From NCBI GenBank assembly GCA_014904985.1, contig MU128941.1, forward strand, positions 146,059-194,341: DNA of 48,283 nt. The letters are read 5' to 3'. Position numbers and translations under genes: made by a program. The stretch's first letter is position 1. Each line of letters begins with the position of its first letter. This stretch comes from Hydnum rufescens UP504 (lineage: Eukaryota > Basidiomycota > Agaricomycetes > Cantharellales > Hydnaceae). This document shows, piece after piece, positions 22,684 through 33,430 of this stretch. The notes beneath the pieces were generated by a model. It worked only from the letters and a program-made list of their open reading frames with translations, had not been told where the DNA came from and ran no database searches.

Positions 22684-23147
22684 TATGGTTGCCAAAGTCA
22701 GGTTCAGGTCAGGTTTTGCCCCATTTGGGCAAAACCTGAACTTAACCAAAACCTGAATCTCCTCAATTGGAAAAACCTGAACCTAACCTGAAGAAAACCT
22801 ATCTTAGGTTAGGTTCAGGTCAGGTTCAGGTTTAACCCAGGTTCAAACCTGAAATCATGAGCCCCTTCAGACATGAGAAATATCTGAGCTGAACACTGAT
22901 TTTAACCATAATCCAGAATGAGTCATCAATTCTGGATTATGGTTAAAATCAGTGTTCAGCTCAGATATTTCTCATTCTGAAGGGGCTCAGTGATTTCAGG
23001 TTTGAACCTGGGGTAAACCTGAACCTGAAAACATGGGGGTCCAAAACCTGAGATCACCCATGAGGGCAAAACCTGAACCTGACCACAGGTCAGGTTCAGG
23101 TTTGAACTCAGGTTTCCAGGGTTTGTAACCTGACTTCAGCAACCATA
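22684..23147. mobile_element. hAT-like non-autonomous element (464 bp) with internal hairpin
   Basis: The ends are TATGGTTGCCAAAGTCAGGT and its near inverse complement ending GCAACCATA. The flanks are a perfect 8-bp repeat TGCCTGCT (22676-22683 and 23148-23155), the target size typical of hAT. The body is AACCTGAACCTG-type repeats plus a long palindrome (about 22841-23010). No coding capacity. Confidence 0.85.
22841..23010. repeat. Near-perfect 170-bp palindrome inside the hAT-like element
   Basis: GTTCAAACCTGAAATCATGA with GCCCCTTCAG on the left is mirrored by CTGAAGGGGC and the GATTTCAGGTTTGAAC end on the right. Arms are about 75 nt around a short AT-rich loop near 22925. It would fold as a strong hairpin in single strands or RNA. 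Confidence 0.85.
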
Positions 23148-23155
23148 TGCCTGCT

Positions 23156-24200
23156 AGGTACCAGATAACTTATTTTACCACCTCCCAGTGCATGGGTCCT
23201 GGCTTGTCAAGGAACTGCAATAGTGTCAATACCACAAAAGTCATATCCAGCCTCATGGCCATGGATGTGTACATGAGGCTACCTATGGCCTTGCAATAGG
23301 GGGTCCACCTCATTGGTTCAATATCTGGGGGATTCATTGCAGAATCCTCTTGTGTGGGTGGGGCCCCAGGTTCCATTGGGGTATTAATGGATTTTGAGTT
23401 GCTGAGTGAGAACTGTGAGACAATTGAACTGATGTACAATGTCTGCGATAATTGGATCATCCATAATTTGCAATCTTGCTTGATTTTAACCCTGAGTAAC
23501 CAGTGCAGTGGTCCAAGGTCAGTAATCAAATATTTTTCATTGATTTTTTGCTTGTATTTGTCAAGCAGTGCCCTCAACAGGCCTGTAAACATGCAGTTGT
23601 CCACATGGATTGCCAAAATCAATTCCTCCCCATCTTTCTGGGCATGGAACACACCAGGATCAGTGTGGCTTGTGCTAAAACCAAGACTATTGAGTGTGCA
23701 GGATAATGAGTCATACCAACACCATCTGGCTTGCTCAAGACTGTACAGAGTCTTCCATAGTCTTAGGATTGTATTCTCCCCCTGGGGTTTGTACTCAGGG
23801 GGGAAATGCATATAAATTTCTTTGTTCTCATCAAGTTCACCATTGAGGTGTGTGCCATTGAAATTGAAAGAGTTGATATCCCAATGGGTTTGGGCAGCAA
23901 ATGCAATAATAGTCCAAAAACTTGCAAGTTGCACAATGGGGGAATAGGTTTCAAAGTAGTCAACTCCAAATATTTGAGTAAAATCCTGAGTGACTAGACA
24001 TGCCTTGTATTTTAGAATGCTGCCATCAGCCTGCTGTTTGATTGTGAATACAAGTTTACAGTTGACAATGTTCTTATCTGGTGGTCTTGGCACTTTGTCC
24101 CAAGTTCCAGCATCTTTGACCATCTTGAGCTTGATATCTATCACCTCCTTCCATCATCGCCAGTTGGTTTGTGATTTGGCCTCTTCCAGAGATTTTGGAT
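23156..24200 (-). pseudogene. Copia 1 reverse transcriptase with altered active site
   Basis: An open frame of 324 codons (24144-23170) covers the RVT_2 domain: VNCKLVFTIKQ (finger), YFETYSPIVQLASFW, the block FNGTHLNGELDE, LYSLEQARWCWY, and the active-site strand ILAIHVDNCMFTG. Functional Copia enzymes have YVDD at that strand; here the second Asp is Asn (codon 23596-23598). GAC to AAC after a C is a CpG-to-CpA change. Further on are GPLHWLLRVKI and IGSLMYTSMAMRLDMTF, which lead into the RNase H connection. Long but catalytically dead by inference. The 3' end breaks at the hAT-like element. Confidence 0.85.
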
Positions 24201-24348
24201 CTCCATCAATATCTTGGAGTGTCATGAAGGCTGCATCATTGAATTCAATGTGGTAAATGGTGCCATTTATGAGAGAAGCTGAATTCTCACTGATATTATC
24301 ACCACTCCCCCTGGTGCCAGGGATCTGAGAGTTGGGTTTGTGCATATA

Positions 24349-25480
24349 TCAATGAACTGTGCCTTTGCTCTGTGTGAGGCATTGCACATATTGAGAAGGT
24401 TTGGGGACATGTGTGGAGCATCTTTTGGGTTCAGCAGGTTGGGTCTGTTTTGGCATAGGAGGGGTTTTGGCAGGGGTAGATGGTCTAGACTTTAAGGTTT
24501 TGTCATCATCTGAGTCTTCAGGGTCTGGAGAATTGTTGTTAGTCAGCAGGGGATCTGTCCATGGCCTCAAGCTTGTAACTGGGGGATTGAAGGAAATGTC
24601 AATTGTCAAGGTAGTGAATTTGATGTTATGTTTGATGGAGATTTTGTTCCTTCCCTTCCACTAAATTCTGTGAGCATGTGGGCTGTTGTTATCATAGCCC
24701 ACCCAAAAGGCTTTGTTTGCACATTCATCCAATTTTGATCCAGAGTCATTATGGACCCAGACTCTCTGTCCCCAAATGGTAACATTTGTGAGATTTGGCT
24801 TCTCCTTTGTAAGCCATTCAAGTGGTGTCATATGGCCTAAGAGCCATGTAGAGGTATGATTTTTGAGCCAGATAGCCCAATTCACAGCCTCACCCCAGAG
24901 ATTTTTCAGCAATTGAGATTGATGTAACATTGCCCAAGTTCATTTGAGAATCTGCCAATTTGGTGATTCAGCAACTCCATTGTGCTGTGGGGTATTGTGG
25001 GTGGTTAATTGGCACTCTGTGCCCTGATCCCCTAGAGATTTTTCAAATGCAGTACTTGTACAGTATATTTGCCTCCATGGTCCAATTGAAGCTGTTTAAT
25101 CTGGACTCTGTGCTGTGTCTTTGCCCAAGCTGCAAAGTCTCTGTAAGCATCAAGTTCCTTGTCCTTTGTATGTAATAGCTGAAGCTTCATATATATTGTG
25201 GCATCATCTGTAAGTGTGATGTAATAAGATTGTCTGCCCAATGAATTTAGGGGTGGTGGCCCCCAAACATCCATATGAATTTCCTTGCCAAATGAGGAAG
25301 TGAGTGGGGCTGTCCATTCTTTCTTAATTGCCTTCTGTGTGGCCTTGGCATACTCACAGGAGTTGCAGGAAAAGTCCTTGATGTCATCAATTAAGTTGAT
25401 GCCCTTGATAATGTTGTTCTTGATAAGTGTGCATATTGTATCAACTAAAATATGGGCCAATCATCTGTGAAGGTCTGAGA
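24349..25480 (-). pseudogene. Copia 1 integrase region
   Basis: The minus-strand frames 25460-25032 and 24930-24606 carry the zinc-binding pair (CNSCEYAK), MDVWGPPPLNSLG (first Asp), LTDDAT, and the third catalytic block LDHGGKYT. There the usual Glu of GGE is Lys (codon 25068-25070; GGC GAA to GGC AAA is again a CpG-to-CpA change). Downstream are the Copia C-terminal blocks (AFWVGYDNNSPHAHRI) and a Pro/Ser-rich linker (24609-24349). Several stops. The integrase would not catalyse strand transfer. Confidence 0.8.
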
Positions 25481-25639
25481 GCTTCACTATCTCATGTGCA
25501 ATTGTAGCTGCTGCATTAGCATGTTCAACTTTGTATAGGCCATTATTGCTGCCAGAGATGCATCTGATAAGTACACCTTTCATATTTTTCATTTTTCATG
25601 AGTTTCCATCAAATAGGACTTTGTGGCCTGCCTTTGGAA

Positions 25640-26150
25640 TTTGGTTTATTGATATGATGGTCAATCCAAGTTCTGGGGCATGGAGGGCATCACATAAAAT
25701 GACAGGGGTAAATTTCCCCTCATTCAGCACTTGAATTTTTAAGTTGCTGGCACCAATAGCATGATAGCATGGAATATTCAGTTGTTGGCTGTGAGGATTG
25801 GGTGGGGTTCAATGGAATCATAATTGATGAAGTGCTCCTGATATGGAAATATGTGTTGTGTGGCCCCTGAATCATATATTTTGGCATAGGTGGGGGATTT
25901 TGTCCATCCATTTGTTATAGCCCTGACATCTGGCTGTGGCCCAATGGCCTTGATTGTGGCCCATGCCTCAACATCAGCATGTGTGGCTGTAGTGGTGCTT
26001 TCCTTAGCACCTGTCCTGGGATTTGGTGACCTCGATGGTCCCCACCCCTCCTTTCCTCCTCCTTTCACCCAACAATCTGCTTTGATGTGCCCCTTTTGGT
26101 GGCAATTAAAACACTTGACATCCTTCTTGCTCTTCTTCTGCCTGTTGGCA
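25640..26150 (-). pseudogene. Copia 1 zinc knuckle and protease region
   Basis: The minus strand reads CFNCHQKGHIKADCW, a CX2CX4HX4C nucleocapsid knuckle (near 26080-26124). IYDSGATQHIF (near 25850-25882) follows, containing the aspartic protease triad DSG in intact form. A linker rich in Ser, Thr, Pro and Gly separates them. Frame breaks occur after 25778. Confidence 0.75.
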
Positions 26151-26164
26151 TAGAAAGCTTCATT

Positions 26165-26800
26165 GTTACTTGATTTGGCCTTCCCCTTTTTCAGGGTTCA
26201 CCAGTCATACTCATCTGTTACAAGTTGGATCACTAGAGTTGGTGTAATAGATTTGCTGCTGAGATCTGCAGCTGCCATAATCAAATTTATTGTATTGTCA
26301 CATGAGTTGGGGAGCAATCCTAATAGGATGTTGCTGTACTCTTCATCCAAAATTGTGGTGCTCATGGCTGCCAGCTGTTCCTTGAGATCTGCCAATTTGT
26401 TGAAATGTGCTCAGACATCATCATCCAAGCCACAGTGAGTATTTTGTAATCACTTCCATAGATTGACCAAAACTAATTTTGAGCATCCTTTGTATAGCAC
26501 CCTAAGTTGATCCCAAACTTCTTTAGCTTTCAGTCCAGTTTTAATCTGACTGAATACTGTATCCAGGACCAAGCCAGCCACAAGCTGTTTGACCATGGCC
26601 TCATCCCTCTTCCATTGTGCCTCCAGCACAAGTCCATCAACTGTCCCAGCTGCAGAATAGTCTGATGTAATTGTATCACTTGTAAGGTGCTCTAGTAGCC
26701 CTTTCACATCCAGGGCCCACATAATCCAGTCATAGTATGTGACCCAATTCATACCATCTGCTGCCAATTTCATAATCCAAATCTTGAATTCATCACTCAT
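26165..26800 (-). pseudogene. Copia 1 gag
   Basis: It starts MSDEFKIWIMKLAADGMNWV at 26800, in the position after the LTR and primer site. WDQLRVLYKGC and later LLGLLPNSCDNTINLI match the UBN2-type gag domain of fungal Copia elements. In-frame stops lie after 26450 and near 26410. The frame continues to the zinc knuckle. Confidence 0.7.
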
Positions 26801-26889
26801 GATGGTCTCATCTGTTTGGAAAAATCAAATGGGTAATTTGATCTTTTAAATGAGCAACAATGGGCCCATATCCTAGTGAGAGTTATGGT

Positions 26890-27273
26890 GTTTGGACAAG
26901 AACTCCCCCTGATTACTAAGCAGGTGAGGATGAATTTGAGAGATTGGCAAGCCTCAAATGCTCAGGTGAATAGCAGCAATGGTGGGAAGAACACAAAGAA
27001 GTCCTTGATATTTGGAGGGCCTAAGCCCAACTTTTTATAGTTTACATGAGGGTAAAGAGCACATGAGAATAGACTAAGGAACAGAAAAGAGATGTCTGAC
27101 TGCTGGTGGTGTCAGCAAAACAAAGAGGTAAAAGATCACCAGTGAAACTTGGCTACAGGATTTAGCTAGATTGGCAGATTGATGATTGGCAAGGTTGTCA
27201 GCATAGCCTCACAGGGGTTGTGCTTGTCTCTGACATCATACCCAGCCACATCCATATCCATTCACTCCAACAT
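26890..27273 (-). mobile_element. 5' LTR of Copia 1
   Basis: On the minus strand it begins TGTTGGAGTGAATGGATATG at 27273 and contains CTATAAAAAG (near 27033-27042) as a TATA box. It ends near 26893 (CCAAACA), before a TATGGGCCC-containing site at about 26860-26870 that fits a primer-binding site. It abuts the truncated gag of Copia 2. Confidence 0.6.
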
Positions 27274-27309
27274 CCACCAGCACTGCACCTCCTGCTGATC
27301 CCACCAGCT

Positions 27310-28080
27310 GTTTATTTTCATCTATCCCAAACTTGCTAATAATGGTGGGAACTTCATGCTGTGGAAATATCACATGAGAGAGATTCTTGAAGTGTGTAAT
27401 CTCCTTGACTACATCACAGGCTCAAAGAAGGAACTCAGCACCAGTGCAGATTGGATAACTAAGAACTGCAAAGCACATCAGCAGATTATGCTCACCCTTG
27501 AAGATGATCCACTTATGGGAGTCATGCACCTCATGGAGGCAGGTACTATGTGGACTGCACTGTGTACTCACTATGAGGGTTCTGGGGTCCAAGCAATCTC
27601 ATACTTGATGGGCAAAATTTGGCATGAACAATTCAATGATGCATCAGACCTGGAGATGCAAATTAATGAACTGCATGCTCATTCCCTAAAGCTTGAAAAC
27701 TTAGGATTTGGCCTCCCAGACAACATCTTTGCCATTGCCATCCTCCTTTCCCTTCCTCCCCCATATGTCACCCTCCAAACATCCATCAGTGTAACAGCAG
27801 ATGATAAACTCAACTCACAGAAGGTAGTCACCTTAACTCTGGCTGAACAGCAGTGCAGATGTGAACCTGGTGAGGCAGCATTCTGAGCATGTGCTGTCAA
27901 ATCAGGAAAGGACACAAAAGGGGGGAAGAAGCCAAAGAAATGCTCAAACTGCCAATGAACTGGCCACACTGTTGAGAAGTGCTACCAGATGGGCAGTAGA
28001 ATGGAAGGCCAAGGGCCACCAAAGTGGGATGAAAAGGAAAAAGTTGCAAATGAGATGGCTGACAAATCAAATGCCAAAAT
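27310..28080 (+). pseudogene. Copia 2 gag and zinc knuckle
   Basis: UBN2-type gag: NGGNFMLWKYHMREILEVCN, later MWTALCTHYEGSGVQAIS and LSLPPPYVTLQTS, an open frame from 27356 to 27886. The knuckle follows at 27936-27980 and reads CSNCQ-stop-TGHTVEKCY. The stop is TGA at 27956-27958, where CGA (Arg) is expected. The true start is upstream of 27356 but cut by the Copia 1 boundary. Confidence 0.8.
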
Positions 28081-28084
28081 GAAT

Positions 28085-28320
28085 TTGTGGAAGTCAATTG
28101 AGCTGTTTATGGCAAGCACAGATTGTAATGATGAGCACATTGAACTCCATGTTGCCAACAAACTTGCATCCCTGAAGCACCAACAAGCTTGGATTGTTGA
28201 CTCCAGAGCACCAGCTCACATGTCCTCACAGCATGACTGGTTCACCACTTACCAGGAATCCACCCACTGTGATGTGTTTGGTTGGGTGATCATCATTATA
28301 TCAAGGCTGTGGGCAAAGGC
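28085..28320 (+). pseudogene. Copia 2 protease, N-terminal part, active site changed
   Basis: AWIVDSRAPAHMSSQHDWF replaces the family consensus with D-S/T-G-A. The glycine is Arg (AGA at 28205-28207), explained by TCC GGA to TCC AGA, a CpG-to-CpA change. The frame continues to 28320, where copy B is inserted, and resumes at 30079. Confidence 0.8.
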
Positions 28321-28325
28321 CACTG

Positions 28326-30073
28326 TTGGAGGGATGAATCCCTACACCACAGGATCCTCATCCAAGCCTAAATTCCTTATGAATTAATTAATTAATTGTC
28401 ACCCCACTCATTCAACTCCTTCACCATTAATTTATTCAAGAATCAATTGGTTTCCTATCTCCTATCAATCCACAATTCCACCTTACTCCTTTACCATGAA
28501 TACCAGTCAATTTGTCAACTATCCATTGAACTTCAACAGTCCTCCTCAAAAAGGGGCAGTTTATGCCCTACCTCAAGTCCAATTTATTTGGACAAAGCAA
28601 TTCAACTTGCCATTCTTCCTCAAGACTGTATGACTTGCCTATTCTTCCAAGTCATCCTACTGCCTTAAGGGTGATGGATTGTGATTATGTAATGACACAG
28701 ACCAGGCCTAGTTCCAATTCTGGACTCACAGATCCATCACATGATCCAGAAAGGGGCTGCACTACTCTAAAGGTGCATTTTTTTTGACTTTCTCTGTCAG
28801 TTTTGATCAGATCGACTCGGAACTGGAACAATGGTGCCCAGGATACAAATCATACCTATCACACAGTACCAAAAACGAAATGAAGGGATCAAAAATGCGG
28901 TCCCTGTACCATTATCTTTCCATGATTCATACTCTGAAGGGGTATTTCTCAATTTTTGAAGCCAGTTCTTATCTGATTTATTCTTGAATACCATGCCCTG
29001 GAAGCTGTTAAAAATATGCATTGAATGGTACCAAGGGAAAAATGATCAGACACAAACTCCATGTTTCACAAGACAACTCCCTCCCCATGACTCCCCCTTT
29101 GCTCCACCATCCAAAATAGCAAATTACTTCTGGCTCTCTTATGTCCAATGGAGAAGACCCTCAGGGTGACCTATTCCACTTTTCTTTAAGGGAACTTGTC
29201 CAGAATTGAAGGAGGAATAGCATGTAATGTGTCAATCTCCCCTTTTATCTTGAAATTAGAATATCTCCATTGGTTTTGAAGATTTTAACTTCATTTCTTT
29301 TTCTCTATGTGTCCCTTAAGTCCGACCTTTTCACTTTCTATTGAGTTGAAGTCTGGATTGCATATTAGGTGCAGCTAGCACACAAATTCAGTAGTTCTCC
29401 CTGTTACAAGTTGTACTCGCAACTTCTTACATAACCCCATCACATGACCTCATCCCTCTTGCCTTATTGTACTTCCTCCCTTATTGTCCTTGATCTCTAT
29501 ATAAGTAGCTATCTCCAGTACTCTAGCTCCTTAGAAAGATTGAGAATATATGTCTGTACCTGACTCTCTTCCTCATTCATTCTCTCTCATCTCAAGTCTC
29601 TTGGGAATTCAGTTCTTCTGCTCCACTCTCTGTGTTCTTGTCTTCTGTGACATTACATAATCCTTTGCTTCATGAATCCATTCATCAGATATATTAAGGG
29701 CTTCCCATCCCTACTTGGTCTGATTACCTAATCACTCCCCCATACTAGGAATGACCCTTAACAGTCCCCCTCCCTCCAGTTTGAAGCTCCTTGAATTTCT
29801 GCTGGTCCCTGGATGATTTCTCACCACAAAAAGCAAATTCTAACTACACTTTGACTAAGGTCTCAAGAAGAGATTCTTAGGGTGTGGTAATTTGACACAA
29901 ACACACATTCTCACTTAATTGCTTGGGCTTTGTTGGCTCACAGAAATTTCCCCTGTCCCAAAAGACCCTTTTAATTTGAGCCTGAACACTCAGATTAATT
30001 CTGTGGTTCCCTCCTTTGTCCATGACCCAACAACACAGACTGCAGCTGGATTGATCCCTTTCTTTCCTGCTGA
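28326..30073 (+). mobile_element. TTGGAGGG-family element, copy B, inside Copia 2 protease
   Basis: It starts TTGGAGGGATGAATCCCTAC and ends CTTTCCTGCTGA, flanked by CACTG at 28321-28325 and 30074-30078. Removing the element and one CACTG joins the reading frame (KGH then CIMVEMAIG), good evidence for the insertion and its borders. Without the nested LTR it is about 1.38 kb. No ORF. Shares long blocks with copy A. Confidence 0.85.
29402..29763 (+). mobile_element. Solo LTR nested in copy B
   Basis: TGTTACAAGTTGTACTCGCA to ACCCTTAACA, 362 bp. Flanks are CTCCC (29397-29401) and GTCCC (29764-29768), a 4-of-5 match. Same family as 18462-18855, with some internal deletion. Confidence 0.8.
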
Positions 30074-30078
30074 CACTG

Positions 30079-31300
30079 CATAATGGTTGAGATGGCCATT
30101 GGCACTGAGAAGTCTATCCCTGCAGCATTCCAATCTGTCCTGCACATCCCCAATTTAAATGGAAATCTACTCTCAGTATGGCAACTTGGTCATTCTGGCT
30201 ACTCAACTCAATTCACAGGAGACCAGTGCACAATCTGAAACTCAAAGAGTGAGGTCATCAGCTGTGCCACTATTGATGGGAACTTGTACATCCTATGAGT
30301 CTCAGTCCAGGCAGATGAGAAGGCATGCATTGGCACTGTCACCACTTCTAAGGAATATGGACCTGCAGTCAGCTTGACATCCTCATGTGCATCTATGGAG
30401 ACTGGCACTGTTGACTTGGACACACACATTATGACTCTGTTCATCATATGGTAAATAAAGATCTGGTTAAAGGGATGGAAATCTTCCCTGGATCAATTGA
30501 GCTGTCAATGGTATGCAAGCCCTGTGTCAAAGGAAAACATAAATGTACCCCAATCCCAAAAGAAACCTTGACCTGCCCCAAGACAGTACTTGGCCATATA
30601 TTTTCTGATGTCTGGGGCCCTGCACCTGTCACCACACCCTCCAAGGAGCAGTACTATGTGCTGTTCACTGATGACAAATCCTGCCACATCAATGTCTCAC
30701 TCATAAGAAACAAGAGCAATACCTTTTCCAAATACAAATCATTTGTTGCATGCACTGAGAATGAGATGGACATGCAAGTCAAGGCTTTTTGGACTGATGG
30801 TGGAGGAGAATATGGCTCAAATGACTTCAAGGCCTATCTAAAGAAATGAGGCAGAAGCATGAGAAAACAAATCCTGATACTCCCCCTGAAAATGGTGTCA
30901 CCAAGTGTGCAAATGGCCATATCATGGGACATGCACAATCACTCCTACAGGATGCCAGACTCCTGAAAGCCTTCTGGGGATATGCAGTACAACATGCCAT
31001 ACATATCCATAACATTACCCCATCCAGGGCTTTACCTGGGAACACCACTCCCCATGAAGCATACTTTGGACAAAAACCAAACCTTTCACATCTCTGTATT
31101 CTCAGCTGCAAGGCACACATCCAAGTCCCAGAAAAGTACCATGATAAGCTAAATGCCTGCAGTGTTGAATGCATATACCTTGGCTATTCAGACACCAAGA
31201 AGGCTTACTGAGTTTATGACCATCAATCCAAATGATTTTACAAGTCTTGTGATGTTATATTTGATGAAGGAATGGGTATGACAGAGCATGTTGAAATTTA
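30079..31300 (+). pseudogene. Copia 2 protease end, pre-integrase and integrase
   Basis: It resumes with VLHIPNLNGNLLSVWQLGH, the usual post-protease block. Then CKPCVKGKHKC (zinc-binding pair), IFSDVWGPAP (first Asp), LFTDDKS (second Asp block) and WTDGGGEYGS (third block, Glu intact). A frameshift near 30849 is followed by PPENGVTKCANGHIMG and LKAFWGYAVQHAIHIHN. At 31209-31211 and 31233-31235 TGA replaces CGA in the YRVYDHQSKRF-type motif. Confidence 0.8.
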
Positions 31301-31749
31301 AGTTGGTCCAACAGTTGAAGGGGGAATGTAATGGGCAAGAAGGAAGTCAGACAAGTCCTATGAGTCAATAAATCTGAGAATCAAGTTCTGAACTCACCTG
31401 CCCTGGTGCCTACACCTGCATATTTTCCACTGCAAACTTTGATCCAAGTACCTGATGTTCAACCATTGTCTGAAACTTCATCTGCTCCCCTGTCATTCAG
31501 GGAGAACCATTGTCAGACCCATGTGGGATGATGAAAATCCAAAACTCACACTCTCCTCATATTCCCATTCTAAACTTGACCAACGAGTTCCCTTCAGTGG
31601 GTGATGAACATGCAAAGTTAGCCATGCCAAATGAGCTGTCAGGCTATAGGAAGCAATGGCTTGCCTGAAGCCCCTCAATGGCTTGAAGTGTGTGTCTATG
31701 AAATGGATGCCTTAGCAAAGATCAAGACATTTGAATGGGTCAAGAGACC

Positions 31750-32510
31750 TCCAGAACTGGCAAGTTGTTGGAAGCTGTTGGGTATTTCAAATTACACGTG
31801 AACCTGAGTGGTGAGATTGAATAATACCGAGTCATGTTGTTGCAAAAGGATACACTGAAGTACCTGGCTGTTGACTTTTTTGAAACCTATTGTCGCCGAC
31901 TATCTGAAACAAACATTTTTCATTATCCTCACCCTCACTGCAAAATTCACCTTGAGCTGGTCATTTTGATGTCAAATCTGCCTTCCTCCATCCAGTACTC
32001 AAGGAAGTTATCTACATGGAACCACCCCCTTGTTTTCACCTACCAAAACCCTGGACTAGTCTGGCAGCTCCTCTGAAGCCTATATGGTCTTAAACAGGCC
32101 GCACGAGAGTGGTACCTAGAAATGAAGACCGAGTTTGCCAAGATTGGTCTGGATTTGGACAGACTTGGATCTATGCAGTATTCACTCAACGCGATGAGAA
32201 TGGAATGGCCATCCTCAGTGCTCATGTCTGATGATGTCAATGCTTGCTGTGCCGAAACCCTCTGCTAGTTCAGTGAAGGAAGATCTTGTTAGCACTTTTG
32301 ACATGCACTATATGGGAGATCTTCATTGGTACACCAGCATTAAAATTGTGGGATCGTACTCAGCACACTATTACAATATCCCAGGATCTCTACACTCATG
32401 ATATTCTTGAGTCTTTCAATATGTCTGAGGCCCAGCTGACAGCCACCCCATGATCTCAAAACTCAGACTCGAGAAACTGGACTCACTGCTGTCGATCTCA
32501 AACTCTATCA
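31750..32510 (+). pseudogene. Copia 2 reverse transcriptase, badly broken
   Basis: Recognisable blocks: VDFFETYC (near 31868), KEVIYMEPP-like (frame-shifted, near 32004), SLYGLKQAAREWYLEMK (about 32077-32127) and an active-site remnant DDVNACC (near 32230-32250) reached by a frameshift. At least four frameshifts or stops. More CpGs survive here than in the rest of Copia 2. Confidence 0.7.
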
Positions 32511-33177
32511 ATCAATGCTTGGATCCATGATGTATGCAATGATTGGCACCTGGCCTGATCTTTCCTTTGCTGTTGGATACCTGAGCTGCCATGCAGCCAC
32601 CCCAGGAGATGAACATCTTTCTGCTCTTAAGAGTCTATATCGCTATCTTGTCAAGAGTAAAGATGCAAGTCTTACTTTTGACAGATCAAAACCCACAGTA
32701 CTCCATGGATATACTGACTCAGATTGGGCTAGTGACCCAGTAGACCACAAGTCTGTCTCAGGGTCTCTCTGGATCTTGTGTGGTGCACCTGTTGGTTGGA
32801 CCTCACAGAAACAGTCAAGTGTCATCCTTTCCAGTACTGAAGCAGAGTATATTGCTGTGACACAAGGAATGTGTGATGCTCTCTGGTACTGGCACTTACT
32901 CAGTGATCTTTCATATCTGATGCATGACCCAACAATTATTTACATAGACAATCAATTGGCCATAGCAATTGCATGAAATGAGAGATTTTCTGAGTGGACC
33001 AAACACATTGAAGTTGGCCACCACTTCATCCATGAGAAACTTGAAGATGGATCCATTACCCTCAAATATATACTGACTGACTGACAACTCGCCAACATTC
33101 TCACCAAACCACTGCTGAAGGACCAGTTTTACACTTTGACTCAATTGATGGGACTTAATGGCACCCACCCCTCTTGA
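32511..33177 (+). pseudogene. Copia 2 RNase H domain, largely readable
   Basis: A frame of 153 codons from 32515 reads IGSLMYAMIGTWPDLSF-like start, GYTDSDWASDPVDHKSVSG, WTSQKQSSVILSSTEAEYIA and IYIDNQLAIAI. After a TGA come WTKHIEVGHHFIHEKLEDG, then LANILTKPLL and the end near 33177. The catalytic D/E/D residues (SDSDW, STEAEY, DNQ) are present. The stop after AIAIA lies where 'RNE' is expected, again TGA for CGA. Confidence 0.85.
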
Positions 33178-33184
33178 GTGGGCA

Positions 33185-33430
33185 TGTTAGTAATAAAGAA
33201 TAGGGGTTACCATATAAGGAATTTCCTTTTCTAGTACAGGCTGTATAGATCCTTGGGCATCTCCAAGTGGCTTCCCTCAGTGCTCCTACATGAGACTGAG
33301 GTAAGCCTAGCTTTAGGCCCTATTTGGGCAAAGCCCCTTACTCACTTGCATATAGTCTGTTCCAGGTAGATTAGTTCTAATACTCAGTGCTCTTACATGA
33401 TACTGAGTCTGTTCCAGTCCTTCTAATAGG
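33185..33430 (+). mobile_element. 3' LTR of Copia 2, end uncertain
   Basis: TGTTAGTAATAAAGAATAGG starts 8 bases after the RNase H end, preceded by GAGTGGGCA as a short purine tract. CAGTGCTCCTACATGAGACTGAG and a diverged second copy near 33389 lie within. The 3' border is not clear and no 5' LTR exists for comparison. Confidence 0.5.

Larger units (their letters stand above)
19490..27273 (-). mobile_element. Copia element 1, degenerate, with nested insertions
   Basis: A full-length Ty1/Copia layout reads on the minus strand: 5' LTR (27273 to about 26890), gag, zinc knuckle, protease, integrase, reverse transcriptase, RNase H. The RNase H part is split: its first residues are at about 22560-22680 and its end at 19500-19990. 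TTGGAGGG-family copies (20690-22545) lie between them, and a hAT-like hairpin (22684-23147) sits just upstream. No matching 3' LTR is visible left of 19490, so that end is truncated. Stops, frameshifts and lost catalytic residues show it is inactive. Confidence 0.8.
27310..33400 (+). mobile_element. Copia element 2, degenerate, with nested insertions
   Basis: Plus-strand order: gag, knuckle, protease start, [copy B with a solo LTR], rest of protease and pre-integrase, integrase, reverse transcriptase, RNase H, 3' LTR (from 33185). It lacks a 5' LTR because Copia 1 begins at its left edge. Many CGA-to-TGA stops show long inactivity. Confidence 0.85.

Noticed and set aside
22700..23110. AACCTG/AACCTGAACC repeats as telomeric DNA
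   Set aside because: Not TTAGGG-type, alternate orientation, and bounded by a hAT-like 8-bp duplication.
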